The notes under the pieces are model-generated. The model saw only the letters and a program-made list of their open reading frames with translations, was not told the DNA's origin and did not search any database. From UMGS1052 sp045580005 (GTDB taxonomy: Bacteria > Bacillota > Clostridia > Oscillospirales > CAG-382), in the NCBI GenBank assembly GCA_045580005.1, contig JAZNMZ010000032.1, forward strand, positions 1 through 28,473: a stretch of 28,473 nucleotides of DNA. The letters are read 5' to 3'. Position 1 is the first letter of the stretch. Each line of letters opens with the position of its first letter. Below, in pieces: positions 7,834-15,478 of this stretch. The position numbers and the translations under genes were made by a program.

Positions 7834-10014
7834 ATGAAAACAATAGTGATAAACACATCCAAAGATGCATTAAATACAAAGCTTGACCTTTTGTTCAAGG
7901 TCCCCTTTGACCAGAACAGCTTCATTTGGTTTGACAGTGATCTCGGCGCACCGCAGGAGATCGTATGCAACATAAAGCAGGCTCTTATTAACGAATCCGA
8001 CATAGTTGACAAGGACTATAATCTTATAGTCCTTGTCGACCTGTGCAGATTTCCTCGAGCAAACGAAATATCTGTAACAAAGCTATATAAAGCCTTGTTG
8101 ACAAAATACATAGGTACAACAATTGTGTCAAAGCTATACGAAGATTTTAATCTTCTTCCATTGGGTGTATCTGTGTATTTTGCCGATCCTTCAAAAATAG
8201 AAACCGGCTTTGATCCCAGCGTTCTTGTTGATAACCCGACGGAGCAAAGACATACCGAAGAAGCCGAAATCGTAAAAAAAGAAAGCAAAAAATCAAAAGC
8301 TGACAAATCAGACGATCTTGAAGATGATACCTTTTTTGACTCCAAACCCGACGGCACAGGCAGAACCCCGAGCGAAAAACTTATTATGGAGCTCTTCTCC
8401 TGGACAGAAGAACTTGACAAAAACTCTTTTTCATGGAAAATGAAAGCGTCTGTTTCCGAGGATAAATATATTGATTTTTCAAGCACTTTCGAGACTGTTG
8501 CTTTTTCTATATCAAAGTCTGACGAGTCTGTCAAAGTGCTGAAAATGGCTCTTGACGCAATTAATACAGCAATCTCCGGAAATTGGGGTGAAAACAACAC
8601 TCTCGACTTTCCTATCGGCACCGATAAAAGGCGCGATATAAACTGTTTTACCTTTCATATGATAACAGCTAATGAGCAAAGTCTGATAGAAAGCTATTTC
8701 AATGTGTTCGCCAATATTTTCACTTGTGTTCAGAAAAGAGAGCTTGTAAAAGTCCTGCGCAAGTATGAAAAAGAGGAAATAAGAGAAATGCTTGTCGGCG
8801 CTCTTAAAAAATACAGATATTTTTCAAATGAGAGAAATATCGAAATTACTCCCGTTCGCTTTGCAGGGATATTCAAGCTCAGGGAAAAAATCTTCAAGGA
8901 GCAAAAAAAGTCTTTCAGAATATCTGAAAAATATGTCGGAAAAACCCTTGATGAAATTGTAGAAATCATAATGAAAGAAAATCGCGCCGCAGTGAGTGGC
9001 GGTACTGTTGCTGACGACCCCAAGCTGCATGGAATAGACCGCGATTTTTACAAGCTTGTGGCAGCCATCTTTGCCAACTATGACAAAGAAACAATAAAAA
9101 CACAAAACAATGCGATCGTAAAAGACTGTATTATGCACCTTTGGACCTGGCGCGACAGCAGAACAAGTGATGATTTCAGAAACATCGTTGAGTCTGTAGA
9201 AAATAATGAAGCCATCGAAGAAAGCAAAGATGACAGAATAGAGCTTCCTTTTATAACAGAAGAGTACGAGGAAGAATACAACTCTATGATCAACGAAGTG
9301 ACTGAAGTAGAGCACAGGCTCGCTTCAAACAAGAATATTCTCATGGATACAAAAAATCTTGTTATAAAATACGGAGATTTAATGCGTAAAAGCAAGTGGT
9401 ACTGGGTTTCCTTTATAGGAGCAGTTGTTGCGGTAATCGCCTCTGTATTGCCGTTTGTTTATATCCAGTCATATTCGATAAACGAAAATGTTTTGCACAA
9501 GATTTTGTACATATTATTTACTGCTGGTTTTGCTGTGCTCTATATTTTTGCTTCCTCAATATATATGAACAGAATATACAAGAAAAAACGCATTATTAAG
9601 GATGAGCTTGAGCAGCTAAAGGAGCAGAGTGAGCGCGAGCGCGCCGAGAGTATTGCGGCACTGTATAAATTTTACAGTGAAACTATTATAAAAACCGAAA
9701 GCCTCAATCTTTTATGGCGTGAAATAAAAAGAAGAGAAAAAGAAAACGCCAAGAAGAATGTTATGCTCAACAACCACAAAAAACAGATTGAAACTTTGGC
9801 CGGCTTGGTTGAACGCTTTATCACTCTGCTGAAAATCAATGACGACATCTCAATATACAGAATTTCCGAGGATGACGAAAAATATTTTGAAAATCTCGGG
9901 TTGAGTTTAAAAGCTGAGGAAACATTTTACAGTGTTGACAACCAGAAAATATACAGTATACTGCCTGATGACACCTGGTCTGACGGTAACGCAAACACAG
10001 AAGAAAGGAGATAA
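7834..10014 (+). CDS. Unrecognised two-helix membrane protein with coiled coil (gene C)
   Basis: 726 residues; I do not recognise the family. An N-terminal alpha/beta-looking region (1-120) contains a hydrophobic strand ending in aspartate (LIVLVDL). This could be a divergent VWA- or GTPase-partner fold, but no metal or nucleotide motif is clear. A highly charged linker (about 145-175) and a long helical region follow. Two membrane helices at about 522-545 and 555-578 are separated by a short loop, so both ends should face the cytoplasm. Residues 580-660 look like a charged coiled coil. AAAGGGG precedes the start, 34 bases after gene B. The stop codon lies just downstream of the next gene's ribosome binding site and only 8 bases before that gene. 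The protein may connect the tubulin-like protein to the membrane; this is inference from topology and context. Confidence 0.75.
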   Translation: MKTIVINTSKDALNTKLDLLFKVPFDQNSFIWFDSDLGAPQEIVCNIKQALINESDIVDKDYNLIVLVDLCRFPRANEISVTKLYKALLTKYIGTTIVSKLYEDFNLLPLGVSVYFADPSKIETGFDPSVLVDNPTEQRHTEEAEIVKKESKKSKADKSDDLEDDTFFDSKPDGTGRTPSEKLIMELFSWTEELDKNSFSWKMKASVSEDKYIDFSSTFETVAFSISKSDESVKVLKMALDAINTAISGNWGENNTLDFPIGTDKRRDINCFTFHMITANEQSLIESYFNVFANIFTCVQKRELVKVLRKYEKEEIREMLVGALKKYRYFSNERNIEITPVRFAGIFKLREKIFKEQKKSFRISEKYVGKTLDEIVEIIMKENRAAVSGGTVADDPKLHGIDRDFYKLVAAIFANYDKETIKTQNNAIVKDCIMHLWTWRDSRTSDDFRNIVESVENNEAIEESKDDRIELPFITEEYEEEYNSMINEVTEVEHRLASNKNILMDTKNLVIKYGDLMRKSKWYWVSFIGAVVAVIASVLPFVYIQSYSINENVLHKILYILFTAGFAVLYIFASSIYMNRIYKKKRIIKDELEQLKEQSERERAESIAALYKFYSETIIKTESLNLLWREIKRREKENAKKNVMLNNHKKQIETLAGLVERFITLLKINDDISIYRISEDDEKYFENLGLSLKAEETFYSVDNQKIYSILPDDTWSDGNANTEERR

Positions 10015-10022
10015 AAACTGAA

Positions 10023-13000
10023 ATGAGATTTTTACTTTTGAAAATTGTATCGGTAGCGGCAATACTGTTGCTGCTATGTCTCCCCTTCTTTCCCAGGAAG
10101 TTTAAGTTCTCGCTTGCTTCCTCCGGTTATACAAGAAGCGACAGATGGAAAAATATCTGTTTTGTAATAGAAACAGTGATTTTAGGCTCTCTGCTGCTTT
10201 GTATCACTCCGTTTATTAAGAATCTTCTGGACTGGTTCTTTAACCTTGGATTTATTCGCTGGCTCATAGATTTTGTCCCGGGAAGATTTGTCTATACTGT
10301 TGATGTTGCTGTTATTATTATCACAAATCTTATAGTGTGCGCAATCTTTTTGATTACAAAGAAAAATTTGCGTTTGATTCTTGACGCAAAAATCTTCAAA
10401 GACAGCACCTCAGACACAGATAACGACAAAAAATCAGGAAAAGGCAAAAAGAACAAGAAAAACAAGAAAGCGGTTGTCGGCTCGGACAGAAGATCCGATA
10501 AACGCTTAAAGCAGCTTCGCCGCGACTCGGTTCTTGTATTTGGCAGCAGCAAAAAGGAAGAACAGGTAAAGAATACCGTTATATCTGATTACAAAATCGA
10601 AAAGAAACAGCCGTCAAACGAAAACGGCAAAAAAGTCAGAAAAGACGATTTTGACGACGGTCTTACATTTGGCGAGTTTATCAAACACCTCTGGTTTAAA
10701 TTTATCGGCTTATTCTATGATAAAGAAGAAAACTACGAATATGTAAAGCCTGGAACATACAGATGGGCAAAAGAACTGAAGAACTTTGTGTTCCTGCTGT
10801 CCTGCATTTATCTTGTGCTTTGTATCGCAATGCTTGTACCTGTCTGTTTCTCCCTTAACGAGCTTTCGGGCTTTTATACTGTGGCACAGTGGTTTGTGAA
10901 CAACACATATATGTACCCGATGCTTTCTATCGTTTTCCTTTATGAACTGTTATGGTTTGTTGACGGTGAACACAAGGAACCTGAAGAAGCAGAGGAAGTG
11001 TTTATCAGCTTTGTTGACAATCTGCAAGAGGAGAAAAAAGCAGACCTTGAGAAATCGAGAACCCTCCTTCTGGATAAGTACGGACAGAGTTACAGTATCA
11101 AAAACTTTGATTCCGAAGTACTTGGCGGTCAAAGTGCGTACAATATTGCCGATAAAAAACAGGCTATACAGAATATGGCAAAAGCCATCAGGGCTAACAA
11201 AAAGTTTGTAAACGGCGACTATATGCAAAGTATTGAGTATATGTTTGACGGCAAGCATGTCCTCTTCGATTCTGCTCTGTACTCTGCCCTTGGCGAATAC
11301 ATAATTCATTATCTGTTTGTAACTCTCTCGTTCGGCAAGCGAGTATTGTTTGTCTGCAAAGACAAAAAGGAAATAGAAAATGCCGCGTCATACCTTGAAA
11401 CAGGGTTCAGGCAGGTCACAAACGCCCCTCAGATTCTCTGGAGAATCTGCACCTTTGAAAAACTGCACAAGGGAGAAAAGCCGGATATTCTTCTTCTTAC
11501 TCCCGAGCAGTTCCTTGAGCGCAGTCTTTATATAGACGGCAAGGATTTCTTTGAGGAGCTTGTCGATGTATTTGTTCTTGATGTCGATGAAATTCTCACT
11601 TCAAACAACTACTACTGTCTGATAATGGCAAAGAAGCTCGAAAAAGCCACTACCGATTATGACAGTGTTCACAAGATTGACGCTGATTCATCTGTTGCGG
11701 TTAAAAAGCGAATAAGATACAGTTTCTTCTCAAACGGTTACATTCAGGCGCTTGGTAACAGTATCCGTCAGTTCTTCAATCTTGAGGATGCCCCTCTTGA
11801 AACATTCCATTCTTTTGGTCTTGCATCAAAAACAGAGGTTTTTGTTTGGCATACAGGAGTAAACTCCACGCTCTATGTCGACAACGGAGCAAATCAGGTG
11901 GCTTTGGAAATGCAGATTGCAAAGGATGTCTGCAACTGCGGAATCTCCAACATAAACCTGATATCCGACACCACGGTATACAGCAGTCAGCTCAACGAAA
12001 TTCCCGGCCTCTGCTTAAACAGCTGTGACCTGTCGGATAATCCCACAGGATATGTAATCGTTGCCGACGACGCGTTCAATCTTCCTAATGCGATATATAA
12101 TTACTCGCGTTTTTCAGGTCGCAAAGCCGCTGTGTTACATGTTATAAGCAAGCCGTATCTTCTCAGAGATTACTTTACTGCAAAGGCTGAAAACTACACC
12201 TCTCATTTTGAACTGATCGGCGAGACAATGTGCGAGCACGCAGAAGCTAAAAAGGCAAATATCATCCTGCTTCTTTGCGATGCCATAAATGGAATTGAGC
12301 AGTCTTTGTTTGTCAAACGGGCAACAGACCTGCTCGGTGAAAGACTTGCAGACAGCTCAGCAGAAGATTGTTCTCAATGTGCAGATATTAACCTTGAAAC
12401 CGAAAAATGTGTAAGAATGTGCTACGAGGTTGCTTTCGGTGAAAAGGCAAGCAGCACTCCTCAGTACACTCTCAAAAAGAACCTCACATCTGATTTTGAA
12501 TCAAGAATATTTGTATACCTTAATGATGCTGACAGGCTCTTTGAAAATCTTCTGGAGCATACAAAGACAATAAGGCTTGAATATATCAACAGCCAGAGCG
12601 TCGAATATCTTCCTGTTTTCAAAGACGAAATGACTCAGCATTTCATCCCCGGCCAGGTTCTTGTATGTAACAACAGAGCCTATACAATAAAGGATATGGA
12701 TATACAGTCGGGCGTTATTTTGCTTGATGATACCGGCGCAAGTGTAAATGTGCCTATGGATTATATCCAGACAAGGGTTTACAATATATCCAAGGCCACC
12801 GACACCAATCGCTTCGGACACGACTACAGGACAAAGAACAGTGTTGTTTCACATGTTGGCTTTACTGTATACGATGCCGATATTACTGTTGAAACAACAG
12901 GTTACTACTCGATAGAAAAGGCAGTACAGACAGTTGACCTTGTAAAACCTAATTTCGCAAAATATGTAAATCTTGCAGGAAACGAGGCTCTCCTTTCCAA

Positions 13001-15260
13001 AATCAGAAGAGATATCAACACAAAGATGCTTGTGGTTAAGCTTGACATTGCAGCAGCAAGCGACCCGCATATTACATATTCGCTTTCGGTAATACTGCAC
13101 GAGTTTATGAAAACTCTCTTCCCACAGCAATACAGATGTATCTCTGTATGCCCGATTTTTGATGAAGACTGTGAAGAAACATTCTTTGCCGACGATACAG
13201 CTATACGCGACCTGTATCCAAGAGTAATTACATCCTTTGAAAACAAAGAATCGGACACAGAGGAAGCCGGCTGCATAAAATTTGCAATAATCGAAGATGT
13301 ACAGGGCGGAAACGGAGCTGTCGATGCACTTGTTGACGGCAACGGCATAATGATTACAAACCTGTTACATGTTGTGGCAGATTATCTTGCATGGCTCATC
13401 TCCCCCAACGGACAGAATTCAAAGTATCTTAATTTCGGATATGAACAGCGTCCCGAAATTTTTAATCTTGAAAAGCTTGAAGAAATAGTAAGACAGTTCA
13501 GATACGATGTGGAAAGATCCGAGCTTGTCAGACTGTATGACGAGAATTCATGCTTCTTCTGCCATAAGCCTCTTGAAAACGAGCAGGGACAGGTTCTTGA
13601 GGACCGACGCGCAATCTGTAGCAACTGTCTTGAAAACTCTGTATGCACCTTTGAAGAACTTGATTCGGTACTGTCCTCGGTTATAGATGCGATAGAAAAG
13701 AGTACTTCTGTTGCAGATACTCTGCCAAAGAATGTAAGCATTGACTTTATCTCCACAAAGGAACTCCGCGAGAGATACGGGAAAGCGTCTCAGAAGCTCC
13801 CTGTTGCTTGCTGCAACCATGCGACCGGCTGCATATACATCGAGTACGGACTGCCTAAATCAGCCGCATACGGCGCCGTGGCGCGTATGATCACAGAGCT
13901 TTGGCAGGATTGCAACATAACCATCGACGGATCTAAAATTTACAACGGTCAGCTTGACTATGTAGAGATACAGGTACTTGACGCTCTCAGGTACAAAACC
14001 GAAGCTGAACTGCTCAGTAACTATTACACAGGCAACGAAGGGCTGGAAGAGCTGAGAAAGGCGCTGAATGAGTCAGGCAGCACCGACAGCTTTGCTTACC
14101 TGCTGGGAAGCTTCGGCAAGAAAGACGGTGGCGAGTCTGATGACGAGGGCACAGACGATGACGGAATTTCATTCATCGCAGAGCGTGATCCGAAAAGTCT
14201 TCCCAGATTCCACTACGATCGTCTGTCGGATGAACACAAGGCCATATACGACCAGGTATACAACGCAATTCAGAATCACGCTGAGAGCACAGGGGCTCTT
14301 ACTGGTGAAATCACCGTCAAGCAGTGCGAAGATATCGTGCATAAGGTTGTAAATGACAACCCCGACATATTCTGGGTAGCCTACTCCCCTGCTGTTGTTT
14401 CTTCAGACAGCAACGGTGTGGTAAGGAACATAATCTTCAAATATGTGATGAACGCCTCAGAGGTCAAGCGTCGCAAAAAGCAGATTGAAAAAGCAGTAAA
14501 GCCGTTCCTGAAAGGCATAAAACCCTCAATGAGCGACTACGAGGTTGCTCTGAATGCACACAGAAATATTGTAGAACTTATCGACTACGATTCTATCGGT
14601 CTTGACGAACAGGACCGTGACCCGAGCGCCGACAGCAAGCCTGACAATCTGCGCTCAATTTACGGCGTATTTGTACAGAAAAAGGCTGTGTGTGCAGGCT
14701 ATGCAAAAGCGTTCCAGTATCTTTTGAACAGACTCGGTATTGAGTGTGCGTATGTAATAGGCCCATGCCACAGCGGAGGATATCATGCGTGGAATCTTAT
14801 CAAGCTCGAGGGTGAGTATTACTATGTAGATGTTACATTTGACGACCGCAGCAATACAGATTACCGCAAGAACAAAAGCAGCGAGGTTTCATACGACTAT
14901 TTCTGTATCACAACAGAAGAATTGCTCAAGTCAAGAAAAATTGTGAATGCAGAAATGTATCCTGAGTGTACAGCCACAAAGTGCAACTACTTCAGAAGAA
15001 GCAAAATGTTCTTTACAGGATACGATGCACAGCGTGTTGCCAAAATAATTGCATCAACGCTGAATGCAGGCAAAAAAGAGGTTGCCTTCAAACTCGAAAC
15101 TGCAGAGCTTATGGAGCTGTTCAAGAACCGCCTTGTTACAAACGGCGGCGCAGAGGATATAGTCAGAAGCAGCTCAGAGATTAAAAATCCTGTATATCCG
15201 TGTACGAGTTACCGCAACGAGGATCTAAACATTCTGCACATACTGTTTGAAGACAAATAA
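10023..15260 (+). CDS. Giant membrane protein: helicase-like, MZB-like and transglutaminase domains (gene D)
   Basis: 1745 residues. The RBS AAAGGAG (10004-10010) lies inside the end of gene C, suggesting translational coupling. Hydrophobic helices at about 3-22, 46-66, 92-114, 254-277 and 296-313 surround a lysine-rich loop. Residues about 395-720 resemble a degenerate superfamily 2 helicase: RVLFVCKDKKE, LLLTPEQFLE (487-497) and VFVLDVDE (516-524, Walker B-like). I see no GKT/GKS Walker A. Around 1088-1095, IEDVQGGNGA resembles the MZB/DUF1998 motif of YprA- and DrmB-type proteins. A Cys4 cluster follows (C1177, C1180, C1199, C1202). The stretch at about 1266-1294 resembles DA1-like peptidases, with the HExxH position replaced. 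The C-terminus has a transglutaminase-type triad: C1557 in VCAGYA, H1588 in YHAWN and D1603 in YVDVTFDD. The transglutaminase call is strong, the others moderate to weak. The intact triad suggests proteolysis or crosslinking, with the helicase-like part acting as scaffold. Confidence 0.8.
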   Translation: MRFLLLKIVSVAAILLLLCLPFFPRKFKFSLASSGYTRSDRWKNICFVIETVILGSLLLCITPFIKNLLDWFFNLGFIRWLIDFVPGRFVYTVDVAVIIITNLIVCAIFLITKKNLRLILDAKIFKDSTSDTDNDKKSGKGKKNKKNKKAVVGSDRRSDKRLKQLRRDSVLVFGSSKKEEQVKNTVISDYKIEKKQPSNENGKKVRKDDFDDGLTFGEFIKHLWFKFIGLFYDKEENYEYVKPGTYRWAKELKNFVFLLSCIYLVLCIAMLVPVCFSLNELSGFYTVAQWFVNNTYMYPMLSIVFLYELLWFVDGEHKEPEEAEEVFISFVDNLQEEKKADLEKSRTLLLDKYGQSYSIKNFDSEVLGGQSAYNIADKKQAIQNMAKAIRANKKFVNGDYMQSIEYMFDGKHVLFDSALYSALGEYIIHYLFVTLSFGKRVLFVCKDKKEIENAASYLETGFRQVTNAPQILWRICTFEKLHKGEKPDILLLTPEQFLERSLYIDGKDFFEELVDVFVLDVDEILTSNNYYCLIMAKKLEKATTDYDSVHKIDADSSVAVKKRIRYSFFSNGYIQALGNSIRQFFNLEDAPLETFHSFGLASKTEVFVWHTGVNSTLYVDNGANQVALEMQIAKDVCNCGISNINLISDTTVYSSQLNEIPGLCLNSCDLSDNPTGYVIVADDAFNLPNAIYNYSRFSGRKAAVLHVISKPYLLRDYFTAKAENYTSHFELIGETMCEHAEAKKANIILLLCDAINGIEQSLFVKRATDLLGERLADSSAEDCSQCADINLETEKCVRMCYEVAFGEKASSTPQYTLKKNLTSDFESRIFVYLNDADRLFENLLEHTKTIRLEYINSQSVEYLPVFKDEMTQHFIPGQVLVCNNRAYTIKDMDIQSGVILLDDTGASVNVPMDYIQTRVYNISKATDTNRFGHDYRTKNSVVSHVGFTVYDADITVETTGYYSIEKAVQTVDLVKPNFAKYVNLAGNEALLSKIRRDINTKMLVVKLDIAAASDPHITYSLSVILHEFMKTLFPQQYRCISVCPIFDEDCEETFFADDTAIRDLYPRVITSFENKESDTEEAGCIKFAIIEDVQGGNGAVDALVDGNGIMITNLLHVVADYLAWLISPNGQNSKYLNFGYEQRPEIFNLEKLEEIVRQFRYDVERSELVRLYDENSCFFCHKPLENEQGQVLEDRRAICSNCLENSVCTFEELDSVLSSVIDAIEKSTSVADTLPKNVSIDFISTKELRERYGKASQKLPVACCNHATGCIYIEYGLPKSAAYGAVARMITELWQDCNITIDGSKIYNGQLDYVEIQVLDALRYKTEAELLSNYYTGNEGLEELRKALNESGSTDSFAYLLGSFGKKDGGESDDEGTDDDGISFIAERDPKSLPRFHYDRLSDEHKAIYDQVYNAIQNHAESTGALTGEITVKQCEDIVHKVVNDNPDIFWVAYSPAVVSSDSNGVVRNIIFKYVMNASEVKRRKKQIEKAVKPFLKGIKPSMSDYEVALNAHRNIVELIDYDSIGLDEQDRDPSADSKPDNLRSIYGVFVQKKAVCAGYAKAFQYLLNRLGIECAYVIGPCHSGGYHAWNLIKLEGEYYYVDVTFDDRSNTDYRKNKSSEVSYDYFCITTEELLKSRKIVNAEMYPECTATKCNYFRRSKMFFTGYDAQRVAKIIASTLNAGKKEVAFKLETAELMELFKNRLVTNGGAEDIVRSSSEIKNPVYPCTSYRNEDLNILHILFEDK

Positions 15261-15271
15261 GCCGAAACAAT

Positions 15272-15313
15272 AAAAAACAAAACGGAGCATATAGCTCCGT
15301 TTTGTTTTTTATT
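15272..15313 (+). terminator. Strong terminator of the four-gene operon
   Basis: A perfect 17-bp stem (15272-15288 with 15294-15310) encloses a 5-nt loop, with GC-rich GGAGC/GCTCC at the top and a T-run at the 3' side. It begins 12 bases after the gene D stop codon. It separates the operon from the TPR gene downstream. Confidence 0.95.
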
Positions 15314-15340
15314 TGTTTGCTATGCGAAAATTTGATATGC

Positions 15341-15375
15341 TTTCGGTTATATATACAAAAGACCGAAATTTTTTT
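15341..15375 (+). terminator. Possible second, weaker terminator
   Basis: TTTCGGT (15341-15347) pairs with ACCGAAA (15362-15368) across a 14-nt loop and is followed by a run of Ts to 15375. The stem is short and AT-rich, so it could instead be an operator upstream of the next promoter. Confidence 0.35.
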
Positions 15376-15389
15376 GAAAATCAAAAGCA

Positions 15390-15418
15390 TTGAAAATAAC
15401 TGCAGAATATGCTATAAT
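15390..15418 (+). promoter_or_regulatory. Sigma-A-like promoter of the TIR-like/TPR gene
   Basis: TTGAAA (15390-15395), a 17-bp spacer and TATAAT (15413-15418). TGC directly before the -10 makes it an extended -10 promoter. Transcription would start near 15425, giving a leader of about 55 nt before ATG 15479. Confidence 0.85.
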
Positions 15419-15478
15419 TTATCTGAAAATGTCTTTTTATGTTAAAAAATTTCAAATTATAATAAGGATGTGCAGTAA

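Noticed and set aside
10023..15260. The operon as a known DISARM or BREX defence system
   Set aside because: The MZB-like and helicase-like stretches recall DrmA/DrmB, but there is no methyltransferase, PglZ or Lon-type gene nearby, and the helicase Walker A is not visible.
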